From: Thiocystis violacea
GTDB lineage: Bacteria; Pseudomonadota; Gammaproteobacteria; Chromatiales; Chromatiaceae
Assembly: GCF_016583575.1 (NCBI RefSeq)
Contig: NZ_NRRG01000048.1
Span: 1-37,941, forward strand
DNA length: 37,941 bases
Reading direction: 5' to 3'
In this document: piece after piece, positions 26,744-36,142 of the stretch
Numbering within the stretch: position 1 is the first letter of the stretch
Layout: each line of letters begins with the position of its first letter
Notes under the pieces: model-generated
The model's input: the letters and a program-made list of their open reading frames with translations, nothing else
The model's database searches: none
Told to the model about the DNA's origin: nothing
Made by a program: the position numbers and the translations under genes

Positions 26744-28033
26744 GTGAATCCATGGATCCTGTCGTGCGCGATCGCGGCGCCTTTCTGCTGGAGCGGTTCG
26801 GCCCTGGCTCAAGACCCCATGTCCAATCGGAGCGCTGGCGAGAAAGAGGCCATCGACTACTCCAAGCGTGTTTCCCAGCGCGGAATCGAAACCTACGACA
26901 GGATGACGACCCGGCTGGGGAGTTGGATTCTTACCCCAGGACTCGAGATCGAGGGGGTCTACCAAAGCAACGTCTATGCAACCGAAACCGATGAAGAAAG
27001 CGATTTCATCACCATCCTCAAGCCTCGCGTTCAACTGAGTTCGGATTGGTCCGTCCACAAGGTCAACCTGGAACTCGGAGCCGATATCGGATTTTACGCG
27101 GATTTCACGGACGAGAATTTCGAGGATTATCATTTCTCCAACGACAATCGGTTCGAGATCGTTCGCGGTACCAACCTGATCACGGATTTCCTCTACCGCA
27201 GCGCCCATGAAGCCCGCAGTTCTCCCGATAATCTGTCCTCGACCGTCGAGCCCCTCACCTATGAGCTCCTCACCGGAACGCTCGGACTGGAGCGGGATCT
27301 AGCCAAGCTCGGGCTGCGTGTCGATGTGAAGGCATCGAGCCTCGCCTACGACGACAGCCGATCCATCACCGGCCGAACCATCGACAACTCTTTTCGCGAC
27401 TATACGACTATCGATGGCGGTATCCGACTGTCCTATAAGCCCATTCCCAAGACCGAAGCCTATTTGAGCAGCCGCCTGCTAGAGACCAGCTACGACGACT
27501 CGACTTCCAATGGTGGACCCGACCGTGACAGTTGGGGATACGAATTCAAACTCGGGGCCAAGAAAAGCCTGGATGAGCTCTGGTCCATCGATGCCTACCT
27601 GGGTTACGCGCCCAGTTTCTTCGATGATGATTCACTGGAAGACGTCACCGGCGGACGCGCCCTCATCATTGGGAGCAGCGTGCTTTGGAGCCCGACAGCA
27701 CTGACATCCGTCGTCGGCGATCTGAGGAGAGCCACCTATCAAACCACCGAGTCGGGGGCTTCCGCCGTTGTCAATACCTCGCTCTCGATGCGGGTCGAAC
27801 ACAAGCTCACGCAATCGCTGCTGCTCGACGGCTCGCTCGGATACAGCTACGCCGATTATTACGGATCGTCCAGGGAAGATGACAACTACAACATTGGTTT
27901 CGGCGTGCAATATTACATGACGCGGCTGGTCAGTGTGCGGACCGCCTATGAATACAATGAACGCGATAGTTCGCAGGACGGTTCCAGCTACAAGGACAAC
28001 GTGGCTTCCCTGCAGCTTCGGCTGAACTATTGA
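26744..28033 (+). CDS. outer-membrane beta-barrel protein of exopolysaccharide export (EpsL-like)
   Basis: A 429-aa exported protein. The signal peptide ends near SALAQ (residues 1-23). The rest alternates aromatic and polar residues in strands typical of outer-membrane barrels (TPGLEIEGVYQSNVY, SVHKVNLELGADIGFY, LLLDGSLGYSYADYY, YMTRLVSVRTAYEYNER) and ends in LQLRLNY, a C-terminal aromatic expected for BAM-dependent insertion. This matches the EpsL/putative beta-barrel porin group found in exopolysaccharide operons. The GTG at 26744 has AGGAG about 8 nt upstream. It is followed by a minimal export protein, so it probably forms the outer-membrane pore. Confidence 0.78.
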   Translation: MNPWILSCAIAAPFCWSGSALAQDPMSNRSAGEKEAIDYSKRVSQRGIETYDRMTTRLGSWILTPGLEIEGVYQSNVYATETDEESDFITILKPRVQLSSDWSVHKVNLELGADIGFYADFTDENFEDYHFSNDNRFEIVRGTNLITDFLYRSAHEARSSPDNLSSTVEPLTYELLTGTLGLERDLAKLGLRVDVKASSLAYDDSRSITGRTIDNSFRDYTTIDGGIRLSYKPIPKTEAYLSSRLLETSYDDSTSNGGPDRDSWGYEFKLGAKKSLDELWSIDAYLGYAPSFFDDDSLEDVTGGRALIIGSSVLWSPTALTSVVGDLRRATYQTTESGASAVVNTSLSMRVEHKLTQSLLLDGSLGYSYADYYGSSREDDNYNIGFGVQYYMTRLVSVRTAYEYNERDSSQDGSSYKDNVASLQLRLNY

Positions 28034-28100
28034 TGAATCCCGGCCTCGCCGATCGAAACGGACATCGACCGGCAAGTTCCAGCAACTATCGGAAACACAG

Positions 28101-28628
28101 ATGCGGTTAATCGTTTCACTCTTGGCCTTCCTCTTCATCGCGACTTCCGCGCTTCCGCGGACGGCTTCGGCCGATAGCGAAGGGTATAAATTGGGACCAG
28201 GCGATAAAATCCGGGTCACCGTTTTTGGCGAGCCTTATCTCTCCGGCGAATTCAACGTCAACGCTAATGGAACCGTGTCGCTACCCTTGATCGAGCCAGT
28301 TCCGGTAGCTGGAATAACACTTTCGGAGACCGAGGGGCTTATCAAACAGAAGCTGGCCGCCGGCTTCATGGAGGATCCAAAGGTCAGCGTCGACATCCTC
28401 AGCTATCGTCCCTTCTTCATCATGGGAGAGGTCAGCAATCCCGGCAGCTTCCCTTACATGGCCGACATGACCGTCCTGCATGCCGTCGCGGTCGCCGGAG
28501 GCTTCACACCGCGCGCCGCGAAGAAAAAGATCTTCATTCAGCGCGGCACTCAGTCGGCGATACCGGCGCAAAACAACACGGTCGTGCAGCCGGGCGATAT
28601 CATTACCGTCGAGGAGCGTTTTTTCTAA
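28101..28628 (+). CDS. polysaccharide export protein (OPX/Wza family), minimal form
   Basis: A 175-aa exported protein. After the signal peptide (MRLIVSLLAFLFIATSAL, cleavage near ASA) comes the poly-export domain (YKLGPGDKIRVTVFGEPYL, GEFNVNANGTVSLPLI) and one SLBB domain (FFIMGEVSNPGSFPY, VLHAVAVAGGFTPRA), ending IITVEERFF. There is no lipobox Cys and no C-terminal helix of the kind that spans the outer membrane in Wza (about 380 aa), so it should be a purely periplasmic ring. The neighbouring barrel can supply the pore. Confidence 0.9.
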   Translation: MRLIVSLLAFLFIATSALPRTASADSEGYKLGPGDKIRVTVFGEPYLSGEFNVNANGTVSLPLIEPVPVAGITLSETEGLIKQKLAAGFMEDPKVSVDILSYRPFFIMGEVSNPGSFPYMADMTVLHAVAVAGGFTPRAAKKKIFIQRGTQSAIPAQNNTVVQPGDIITVEERFF

Positions 28629-29088
28629 TTTTTCAACGCTTCATGGCCATTTAAGCCCTTCGTAGTGGACCCTCCGGCCATCACCTCGCGACCGTTTCGG
28701 GTCGCATGCGCGGGAAGAGGAGAACGTCGCGGATGGAGGCGGAGTCGGTGAAGAGCATCGCTAGTACAGCAGCGCCGAAGTCTTGCTAATGGCGGGTGGG
28801 TTAAGCGAAGCGAATCCACCGGCAAGCCGTTACAGAGACTTGAGCGCCGTTGTACTCGCTGCTCTTTGGTGGGGTGATGGGTTTCGCTGTGCTCTGCCCA
28901 TCCTACGGTTTGGAGCGCTTCCCATCGTTCCGACCACTTGGCATCGAGCCGTTTCCGGGATCGCCGAGCGCCACTCGGCGATCCCATGATGATCAATTCG
29001 GTTCGAGATGCCGAAGATTGTCCCTCGGCGTTACCGATGACCGAAACGATGACCAAGGCCGATATTTCGATAATGGAGTGAAGTAGAC
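28629..29088. other. 460-bp gene-free stretch with REP-like hairpins
   Basis: Splits the export gene from the kinase gene. It contains a GATGGGTTTCGCTxxGCTCTGCCCATC hairpin of the recurrent family (28876-28907), a GGTGGGTT/AATCCACC hairpin near 28795-28820, and a perfect 12-bp stem at 28957-28985. No coding sequence is supported. Whether one transcript crosses it is unclear. Confidence 0.6.
28957..28985. terminator. 12-bp perfect hairpin upstream of the BY-kinase gene
   Basis: GGGATCGCCGAG pairs perfectly with CTCGGCGATCCC around CGCCA. It lies 104 bp upstream of the kinase start, with no T-run after it. It could be an attenuator, an RNA-processing site or a palindromic repeat. Confidence 0.5.
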
Positions 29089-31389
29089 TTGAATGACGGC
29101 GCCCCACCCTTACCAATCCTCTATCCGGCCGGCCAGCAACGGATTTCCCAATACCAACCCCCCGTCGCCGACGATGAGGCGGACCTCATCGATATCAAGG
29201 AACTGCTGAGAACACTCTGGCGGCGTCGCGGCGTCATCATAGGCTCGGTGCTCTTCCTCACCAGTCTGGCCCTGCTGTTTACGCTCCAGCTCACACCCCG
29301 CTATACGGCCTCGGCCCTCCTCACCCTGCAAACCCGCAGCGAGGCCGTCGTCGATATCCAAGCGGTCATGTCCGGGCTGAGCGCCGATTCGAGCGTCATC
29401 CGGACCGAACTGGACGTCATTTCCTCGCGCAGACTGGTGGGGAAACTGGTCGACAAACTCAAACTGACCCAGGATCCGGAGTTCAATCCCGCGCTGCGCG
29501 AGGAAAACCCGCTCGCGCTCTCGCTCGATCCCAGGACCTATCTCTCCCAGGAATGGCTGATCGCGCTTGGCCTGGCCACGGAAGACGAGGAGATTCTGAC
29601 CGAGGAAGAGCGCGCGGCCCTGGAACAGGCCGCCGTCGTGGACAACGTCACCGAGACGCTGACCGTCTCCAACCCCAAGCTTTCCTATACGATCCAGATC
29701 TCATTCGAATCCGAAAATGGAAAGAAGGCCGCGCGGCTCGCCAACACGCTCGCCGAGCTCTATCTCACCGACCAGCTCGAGGCGAAATTCGAGGCGACCC
29801 AGCGCGCCACCGATTGGCTGAGTGAGCGCATCGGAGACCTCAAGGGCCGGGTGGTCACGGCGGATAGCGCCGTGCAGGCGTTCCGCGAGCGGCATGCCAT
29901 CGTCCAGTCCGGCAACCAGGGCACCGTCGGCGAGCAGCAACTCGCCGAGCTGAACGTCCAGCTCATCACCGCGCGCACCGATCTGGCCGAGGCGGAGGCG
30001 CGCTACAACCAGGTCAAGGCGCTCGCGGATCGCCGCGGCAATGCCGCCTCATTGGGCGAGGTGCTGAAATCTCCCTTGATTCAGAAACTCGGCGAACAAG
30101 AGGCGGAAGTGCGACGCAAGCAGGCCGAGATCGCGAAACGTTACGGCCCGCGCCATCCCGACACACTCAGCATCAATTCGGAGCTGGCGGATATCCGAGG
30201 CAAGATCGCCGAGGAGGTCAACAAGGTCATGGAGAGCGTGGGAAGCGACGTTCGGGTCGCGCGGGCGCGCGTCACGACCCTGGCCCAAAGCCTCGAGGGT
30301 CTGAAATCCGAGACTCAGGAAGTCGACAAGGCGCGCGTCCAACTCCGTGAACTGGAGCGCGAAGCCGAATCCGGGCGTGTGCTCCTGGAAACCTTCCTGT
30401 CCCGCTTCAAGGAGACCTCGAACCAGGAAAACCTCCAGCAAGCGGACGTTCGCATCATCTCCAACGCCGAGACCCCCGCCGAGGCCTCCTTTCCAAAGAA
30501 AAAGCTCATTCTGGCGGTCGCCTTGGTGTTATCGCTCATGGTCGGCCTCGGACTCGCCTTCCTCCTGGAGGCCCTGGACCACGGCTACCGGGCGCTCGAG
30601 CACATTCAGCGCGCGCACAAGCTCGCCGGCCTCGGGATGGTGCCAAAGCTGACCAGCCTCAAACTGCGCGGATCCAAACCCTTCGACTATGCCCTCAAGA
30701 AACCGACCTCGGCCTATTCGGAGTCCTTGAGGTCGGTCTACACCTCGCTCATGTTCGGACATCCGGGGGACAGCAAACCCCGATCGATTCTGGTGACCTC
30801 CTCGCTGCCGGGCGAGGGCAAGACCACCTTTTGCCTGAGCCTCGCCAGACTCCTGGCCAGGGCGGGCAATCAGCGGATCCTCCTGATCGAATGCGACCTG
30901 CGGCGAGCCAATGTCGGCAAGGCCATCGTCGAGCCCGATCATTCGTCGCCTCCGCTGGCCCGATACCTGGCGCGCGACACGCCAGCCTGGGAAGACTGTC
31001 TGGTCACGGACAAGCCGTCCGGACTGGACATGATCCTGGCCGGCGGAAAATCGGACAACCCCCAGACACTGCTCCAATCGGAGCGGATGCGCACCCTGCT
31101 CAGCGAGGCGTCCGAACGCTACGATCTCATCCTGCTGGACGCGCCACCCCTGCTCGCGGTCTCGGACGCCATCATTCTGAGCCACCTCGCCGACGTCACC
31201 CTCTTTGTCGTCAAGTGGGAGTCGACCGCCAGGGAAGCGGTCGCCAACGCGCTCGATCTCCTGCGCAAGGCCGGAGCCCCATTGAGTGGCGTCGTACTGA
31301 CACAGGTCGACGTCAAGAAACACGCCTATTACGGATACGGCGATTACGCCTCCTACTATGGCCGCTATGGCGATTATTACGCGAACTGA
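29089..31389 (+). CDS. fused Wzz-type chain-length regulator and BY-kinase
   Basis: A 766-aa inner-membrane protein. A short cytoplasmic N-terminus, TM1 (about 48-66), a Wzz domain and long periplasmic coiled coil (about 70-465), TM2 (about 472-495), then a bacterial tyrosine kinase: Walker A SLPGEGKTT (about 571-579), Walker A' LLIECDLRR, and Walker B LILLDAPP (about 680). The tail is Tyr-rich (AYYGYGDYASYYGRYGDYY), the autophosphorylation cluster. It controls polymer length and export with the OPX ring. The TTG start at 29089, 10 nt after GGAG, is the only start that keeps TM1. No cognate low-molecular-weight phosphatase is in view. Confidence 0.93.
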   Translation: MNDGAPPLPILYPAGQQRISQYQPPVADDEADLIDIKELLRTLWRRRGVIIGSVLFLTSLALLFTLQLTPRYTASALLTLQTRSEAVVDIQAVMSGLSADSSVIRTELDVISSRRLVGKLVDKLKLTQDPEFNPALREENPLALSLDPRTYLSQEWLIALGLATEDEEILTEEERAALEQAAVVDNVTETLTVSNPKLSYTIQISFESENGKKAARLANTLAELYLTDQLEAKFEATQRATDWLSERIGDLKGRVVTADSAVQAFRERHAIVQSGNQGTVGEQQLAELNVQLITARTDLAEAEARYNQVKALADRRGNAASLGEVLKSPLIQKLGEQEAEVRRKQAEIAKRYGPRHPDTLSINSELADIRGKIAEEVNKVMESVGSDVRVARARVTTLAQSLEGLKSETQEVDKARVQLRELEREAESGRVLLETFLSRFKETSNQENLQQADVRIISNAETPAEASFPKKKLILAVALVLSLMVGLGLAFLLEALDHGYRALEHIQRAHKLAGLGMVPKLTSLKLRGSKPFDYALKKPTSAYSESLRSVYTSLMFGHPGDSKPRSILVTSSLPGEGKTTFCLSLARLLARAGNQRILLIECDLRRANVGKAIVEPDHSSPPLARYLARDTPAWEDCLVTDKPSGLDMILAGGKSDNPQTLLQSERMRTLLSEASERYDLILLDAPPLLAVSDAIILSHLADVTLFVVKWESTAREAVANALDLLRKAGAPLSGVVLTQVDVKKHAYYGYGDYASYYGRYGDYYAN

Positions 31390-32134
31390 AGCAACCGCCC
31401 GGAGGGACGCCGGTTCCAGGATCTGGACGACCAGGGATAGCGTCCTGGCCCTGACCCTAACCTTGATCGCGCTCCTGCTCGCCTGGTCGGCGGGGCGAGG
31501 ACTGCTCAAGGAACTGGTCCGCGTTCCCCCCAACCGTTATTTCGAGATGCACGACGAGCGCTTGCGGAGCGAGGCGGACGAGGGCCGAGCGCTCCGCAAG
31601 GCGCTGGAGCTATACGCCCACATGCCAGGCTGGACGCGCGGACCGACCGAACTCAGACGGCTGGGTTTTCTCTCGCTCCAGCAGGCCCAGGGTGACAAAC
31701 GCGAGGGTCGCGCGGATGCGTCGACGCTCGCCGATGACAGCGAATCCGCCTTGAAGGTCAGCGCGCGGAGCGAGCCCCTTCATCCCCTGACCTGGGCCTA
31801 TCTGGCGGATCTCGAACTCGGAATTCGCGACAACCCGACACAAGCCTTTCGATACCTCAAGACCTCCTACGAGGTCGCGCCCATCGCGGCCGACATCCGG
31901 CTCTACCGACTGCGACTGGCCCTGCGATGCCGAACCCTCTGGGATCTGGATTTCTTCCGGATGATGCGCGAAGACATCCAGGCGCTCTTTTCCGAGGCCG
32001 GCTCGAATATGAACAGAAAACCCTTCGTTCAAGCCATTCGACCCTATCCACCGCTGGTCGCCTTCGTCGAAACCCTGTTGAAGGACGACGCAAGCGCGCT
32101 TGAAACCTATCGCAAGGCACTCAAGGCGAAATGA
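31358..32134 (+). CDS. membrane-anchored protein of exopolysaccharide locus, unknown function
   Basis: A 258-aa protein with one N-terminal membrane helix (SVLALTLTLIALLLAWSAG) and an outside helical domain rich in paired helices (AYLADLELGIRDNPTQAFRYL, SYEVAPIAADIRLYRLRLAL landmark), TPR-like in rhythm. It overlaps the kinase's Tyr-rich tail codons by 32 nt and overlaps the next gene by 4 nt, so it is translationally embedded in the locus. ATG 31358 or 31367 could be the start. A role in polymer export or assembly is inferred from context only. Confidence 0.75.
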   Translation: MAAMAIITRTEATARRDAGSRIWTTRDSVLALTLTLIALLLAWSAGRGLLKELVRVPPNRYFEMHDERLRSEADEGRALRKALELYAHMPGWTRGPTELRRLGFLSLQQAQGDKREGRADASTLADDSESALKVSARSEPLHPLTWAYLADLELGIRDNPTQAFRYLKTSYEVAPIAADIRLYRLRLALRCRTLWDLDFFRMMREDIQALFSEAGSNMNRKPFVQAIRPYPPLVAFVETLLKDDASALETYRKALKAK

Positions 32135-33591
32135 CGACGAACACCCCGACCAGTGCCGCGACGGGAGAGCGCTCCGCGCCCATGCGCGGCCCCTCCTTCT
32201 GGATCCTGGTATTCATTCTCGTATTCAGCCCGCTGCCGCTGGCCAGCGTGGGACCAGTCTGGTCCCATCTCTACAGCCTGTTGGTCGCGACCGGACTGAT
32301 CGCCTACCTCTGGCAACGCTGGCACCAAGGTCGCGCCCTGCCCGGCCTCGCCTGGCCAATGTCGAGCGCGGGCGGACTCATCGGCCTGGTGGCCCTCTGG
32401 GGGTATCTACAGGCGGTTCCGGGGTTGTTCGCGACCTGGGCGCATCCGCTCTGGGTGGCGACGGCCGCGAGTCTGCAAGAGCCAGGGCTCCTGGGCACGC
32501 TCTCCCTGGCTCCGGATCGCTCCGTCTTCGTCGCCACCAACCTGCTCACCTATCTCGGATTCGGCCTGCTGCTGCTGTGGCATACCCGACGGCAGCGCAA
32601 TACCGAACTCCTGCTCAAGATTTTTCTCGGCACCCAGGCGGCCTGCGCCATCTATGGTCTCACCATCTATTTTTCCGGTTTCGAGACCATTCTCTGGTTT
32701 GATAAGACCTCCTATCGCGGCGTTCTCACCAGCACCTTCGTCAACCGCAACAGCTATGCCACCTACGCCGGCCTGGGCATCCTGACGGCCCTGGTCCTGG
32801 TGCTGCGCTTCCTACGTCACACCCTATCCACCGAAAAGAGCGATCGGACCAAGGCGCGGGAATTCCTGGAATCCCTGACCTCCAGCGGCTGGCTGCCGCC
32901 CATGATTCTGCTGCTGTGCTTCTCGGCGGTGCTCCTGACGCAATCGCGGATGGGCCTGACCGCCGTTCTCGTCGCCGCGACCGTCCTCCTGATCGGCTGG
33001 ACGACCCGACTGCGGGCCGGGCAAGCCCGCACCCTGGGCACGATCCTCGTGGCCCTATTACTGACGCTGCTCGTGGTGAACTTCGTGCTGAGCGGCGGCC
33101 TCACCATGGACCGCTTTACCCGGCTGTTCGAGAATGGCGATTTACGTTTCCTGGCCTATCCACTGATGCTCGACGCCATCGCCGAGCGCCCTTGGACGGG
33201 CTACGGCCTCGGCGCCTTCGAGAGCGCCTTCCGACTTGTCAGCGACGAGACCATCACGGCCCATTTCGACCGAGGCCACAGCGACTATCTGGAACTGATC
33301 ATGGATGTCGGCTGGCCGGCCGCCATGGCCGTCTTTCTCGCCTTTCTGCTCCTGCTTCTGGTCGCCTGGCGCCTGAGCCGTCGTCGAAGCGAGTTCGAAT
33401 TCGCCCTGCTGTCATTCGCCGCGACGGTGCAGATCGGCATCCATTCCGCCGTCGATTTCAGCATGCAGATACCGGCGGTCGTGTTTGCCTATCTGCTCCT
33501 GGCGCTGGCCGGTATCGGAACCTTCAGCCATACACGCCGGGATGCGACGATCAGTCCCGAAAGCCAGGTAGCCGCCTTTAGCCGATCCTGA
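32131..33591 (+). CDS. O-antigen ligase/Wzy-like polysaccharide polymerase
   Basis: A 486-aa integral membrane protein with about 11-12 hydrophobic helices. The Wzy_C-type core is visible: TSTFVNRNSYATYAGLG before a long cytoplasmic/periplasmic break, the TQSRMGLTAV segment, the large loop with RFTRLFENGDLR and GYGLGAFESAF, and FDRGHSDYLELIMDVGW with the conserved His. Such proteins polymerise repeat units or ligate polymer at the periplasmic face. ATG overlaps the upstream stop (ATGA). Its 3' end overlaps the convergent beta-CASP gene by 14 nt. Confidence 0.9.
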   Translation: MTTNTPTSAATGERSAPMRGPSFWILVFILVFSPLPLASVGPVWSHLYSLLVATGLIAYLWQRWHQGRALPGLAWPMSSAGGLIGLVALWGYLQAVPGLFATWAHPLWVATAASLQEPGLLGTLSLAPDRSVFVATNLLTYLGFGLLLLWHTRRQRNTELLLKIFLGTQAACAIYGLTIYFSGFETILWFDKTSYRGVLTSTFVNRNSYATYAGLGILTALVLVLRFLRHTLSTEKSDRTKAREFLESLTSSGWLPPMILLLCFSAVLLTQSRMGLTAVLVAATVLLIGWTTRLRAGQARTLGTILVALLLTLLVVNFVLSGGLTMDRFTRLFENGDLRFLAYPLMLDAIAERPWTGYGLGAFESAFRLVSDETITAHFDRGHSDYLELIMDVGWPAAMAVFLAFLLLLLVAWRLSRRRSEFEFALLSFAATVQIGIHSAVDFSMQIPAVVFAYLLLALAGIGTFSHTRRDATISPESQVAAFSRS

Positions 33592-34978
33592 CGCTGGTCA
33601 GCGGAAACCGCTCGTTGAGCGCCCGCTGAAGCGCGAGCTTGGCCCGTGTCTCGCCGTGGACCAGGATGACCTCGCGAGGCTTGACGCGCATGCGCCCGAT
33701 GAAGTTGATCAGATCCTTCTGGTCGGCATGGGCCGAGTAGCCACCGAGGCTATGCACGGCGGCGCGGATGTCATAACGCTGGCCGTCGAGGTCGACATAG
33801 CCCCCGCGTGGGCCGTACTGCTGAATCGCACGGCCCGGCGTGCCGGCGGCCTGATAGCCGACGAAGAGGATGTCGTGCCGCGGATCGCCCAGCATCGCCT
33901 TGAGATAATTGACGATGCGCCCGCCCGAACACATACCGCTGGCGGCGATGACGATGACCGGTCGAGCGCTGCGCGCGAGGTAATCGACCGTGCGCAGATG
34001 GGTCGCGTGGTCGTCGATGGTCAACATCTGCTCGAAATCGAGCGGATGACGGCCGGCGCCGAGCCGGCGTCGCGCCTCGCCATCCCAATGGGCGCGCAGT
34101 CGGGCGTAGCCGGCGGTGAAATCGGCCGCGAGCGGCGAGTCGAGGATGATCTCGACCTCCTCCCAGGTACGCCCGGCGGCGAGACGGCGCTGGCGATGCT
34201 GGTGGATGATGGTCTCCAGCTCATAGAGCAATTCCTGGGTGCGACCGATGCTGAAGGCCGGAATCAGCAGCGCCCCGCCATTGCCGAAGGCATGCTCGAC
34301 GATGGCTCGCAACCGCTGTCGGCGATCGCGCCGGTCCTCGTGTTCGCGGTCGCCATAGGTGCTTTCCAGCACCACCAGATCCGCGGCATAAGGCGACTTG
34401 GGCGCGGGCAGCAGCGGCGTGTAGGGCGCGCCCAGGTCGCCGGAGAACAGGACGCGGGTGCGCGTCGCGCCCTGGCGCAGCTCGCATTGCACGTAGGCGG
34501 AGCCGAGGATGTGGCCCGCGGGCTGCAAGCGCACGCGCAGACCGGGATCGCCCTCGACCACGGAATGCCAGCGACCATAGGGGAGCGCCACCAGGCGCGA
34601 GCGCAGCAGACCCAGCACGCCCTCGATGAGCTTGGTATCGCGCGTGACGCCGACCTTCAGGGCATCCTCCAGCACCAGCGGCAGCAACTCCGCCGACGCC
34701 TCGCTACAGAGGATCGGACCGCGAAAGCCGGCCGCCAGCAGATAGGGCAGGCGTCCAACGTGGTCGATGTGTACATGCGTGAGGATGAGCGCCCGCACCG
34801 GTTCGACCGGAAACTCGATCTGGAGCCGGTCGCGGCCGGCCCCGTCGGCGGAGGTCTCCGCGCCCTGGAAGAGCCCGCAGTCGATCAGGACGGATTGGCC
34901 GTCGCCGAGCCGCAGTTCATGGCAGGAGCCGGTCACGCCATCGACGGCACCGTGGTGGATGATGAGATCGCTGGACAT
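33578..34978 (-). CDS. beta-CASP metallo-beta-lactamase-fold RNase (CPSF/RNase J-like)
   Basis: A 466-aa zinc nuclease. Metallo-beta-lactamase motifs: THVHIDHVG (HxHxDH), AGHILGSAY, SGDLG and ESTYGDREH. Beta-CASP motifs: IILDSPLA (A), AASGMCSGGRI (B) and GGYSAHADQ with ILVHGE (C/4). This set marks the RNA-specific exonuclease/endonuclease group (KH-less CPSF73-like), often called YSH1/RNA exonuclease in proteobacteria. Proteobacterial homologues are poorly characterised. It is monocistronic and convergent with the polymerase gene. Confidence 0.92.
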   Translation of the reverse strand: MSSDLIIHHGAVDGVTGSCHELRLGDGQSVLIDCGLFQGAETSADGAGRDRLQIEFPVEPVRALILTHVHIDHVGRLPYLLAAGFRGPILCSEASAELLPLVLEDALKVGVTRDTKLIEGVLGLLRSRLVALPYGRWHSVVEGDPGLRVRLQPAGHILGSAYVQCELRQGATRTRVLFSGDLGAPYTPLLPAPKSPYAADLVVLESTYGDREHEDRRDRRQRLRAIVEHAFGNGGALLIPAFSIGRTQELLYELETIIHQHRQRRLAAGRTWEEVEIILDSPLAADFTAGYARLRAHWDGEARRRLGAGRHPLDFEQMLTIDDHATHLRTVDYLARSARPVIVIAASGMCSGGRIVNYLKAMLGDPRHDILFVGYQAAGTPGRAIQQYGPRGGYVDLDGQRYDIRAAVHSLGGYSAHADQKDLINFIGRMRVKPREVILVHGETRAKLALQRALNERFPLTSVRIG

Positions 34979-35098
34979 CGGTAGGGATCGCTCCTCATGG
35001 TCGCAAGATGGAGCGATTGTAATACACGATTCGGCTAGACATTCTGGAATCGCTCCCGCGCTCCCCTATCCAGGCCACCCGCCGCCGCCACAGCGGTA

Positions 35099-35127
35099 GG
35101 ATGGGCAGAGCGCCGCGATGCCCATCC
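35099..35127. repeat. GATGGG...CCCATC hairpin repeat
   Basis: GGATGGGCA pairs with TGCCCATCC around an 11-nt loop. The same pattern occurs at 28876-28907, 36006-36034 and 36107-36135. A further GGTACGC/GCGTACC hairpin follows at about 35155. The 306-bp gap 34979-35284 holds these repeats and no gene. Confidence 0.65.
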
Positions 35128-35284
35128 TGTACGCTCCGAGGCTCAAGTCGAGTAGGGTACGCATCGCGTACCGAATCCTCCTCTTCCAGGCTTTGCCTGG
35201 CGCAATACGCGAGGCATGCTTACGGGACTGGTTTTCCCTATGCTATTGTTTGCAATGACCCGATGAGCCCCTGAGAGGAAGTCC

Positions 35285-35884
35285 ATGAGTACCACCGCCG
35301 AAGAAGTCTGGGAGTTATTGCGCGATTTGATCCAGACGCAGCGCACGAACGCCGAGCAATTCCAGGAAACCGACCGCCGATTCCAGGAAACCGACCGCCA
35401 GATCAAGGAACTCAGCAAGAGCACCGACCGCCAACTGAAGGAACTCGGCAAACAGATTGGCGGCCTGGGCGAGAAGTTCGGCAGTTTCACCGAAGGGCTG
35501 GCCCTACCCTCGATGGAGCGGGTGTTGCGCGAACGCTTCGGCATGGAGGTCATCAGCCCCAGCGTGCGCGTCAGCAAAGGCGGAAGACATCTGGAAATCG
35601 ATACCCTGTCCTACGCCAATGGCGAACTCAATACCGCCTACGTGGTGGAGGTCAAAAGCCACCTGCGCGAAGAGGGCATCAGCCAACTGCGCACCCTGCT
35701 CGAACAGTTTCGCGACTTTTTTCCCGAGCATCGCGACAAACGCCTCTTCGGGATCCTGGCCGTGGTGGACGCCTCCCCCGCGCTGCGCGAACGAGCCTTA
35801 CGCGAAGGCTTCTATGTCGCCCGAATCCACGATTCCGTGTTCGAACTCGATGTGCCCGAGGGGTTTCAGCCCAAGGCGTTCTGA
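35285..35884 (+). CDS. coiled-coil protein with PD-(D/E)XK nuclease-like domain
   Basis: A 199-aa protein. The N-terminal 70 residues form a coiled coil with repeated QFQETDRRFQETDRQIKEL-type heptads; the C-terminal domain has the nuclease core EIDTLSYANG (Asp) and YVVEVKSHL (ExK), followed by LRTLLEQFRDFFPE and LFGILAVVDA. Homologous families (DUF3782-type) are abundant and multi-copy in cyanobacteria and purple sulfur bacteria; their function is unknown. GAGAGGAAG precedes the start. Confidence 0.82.
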   Translation: MSTTAEEVWELLRDLIQTQRTNAEQFQETDRRFQETDRQIKELSKSTDRQLKELGKQIGGLGEKFGSFTEGLALPSMERVLRERFGMEVISPSVRVSKGGRHLEIDTLSYANGELNTAYVVEVKSHLREEGISQLRTLLEQFRDFFPEHRDKRLFGILAVVDASPALRERALREGFYVARIHDSVFELDVPEGFQPKAF

Positions 35885-35942
35885 CCCGAGGCCGAGGCAC
35901 TACCCGCTTCTGGAATCCGACGTGCCATGAGCAACCGCCTCT

Positions 35943-36141
35943 GCATCCCGCCGTGCAGGCACCGAGATTCAGATGAAGTTTGTATCTTGAGCCTCGGAGC
36001 GTACAGGATGGGCATCGCGGCACTTTGCCCATCCTACGATTCCGCATCCCGCCGCGCAGGCGCCGAGATTCAGATAAAGCTTATATCTTGAGCTTCGGAG
36101 CTTAGAGGATGGGTTTCTCTTTGCTCTACCCATCCACGATT
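35943..36141. repeat. tandem duplication of about 101 bp with REP-like hairpins
   Basis: Two units, starting GCATCCCGCC at 35943 and again at 36044, share GCATCCCGCCG(T/C)GCAGG, CGAGATTCAGAT(G/A)AAG, TATCTTGAGC and GATGGG...CCCATCC hairpins. Differences are scattered substitutions. No coding sequence is supported in the 35885-36235 gap. Confidence 0.8.
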
Positions 36142-36142
36142 C

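Noticed and set aside
33578-34978. Beta-lactamase or glyoxalase II
   Set aside because: Beta-CASP motifs DSPLA, SGMCSGGR and GYSAHADQ mark a nucleic-acid-processing enzyme.
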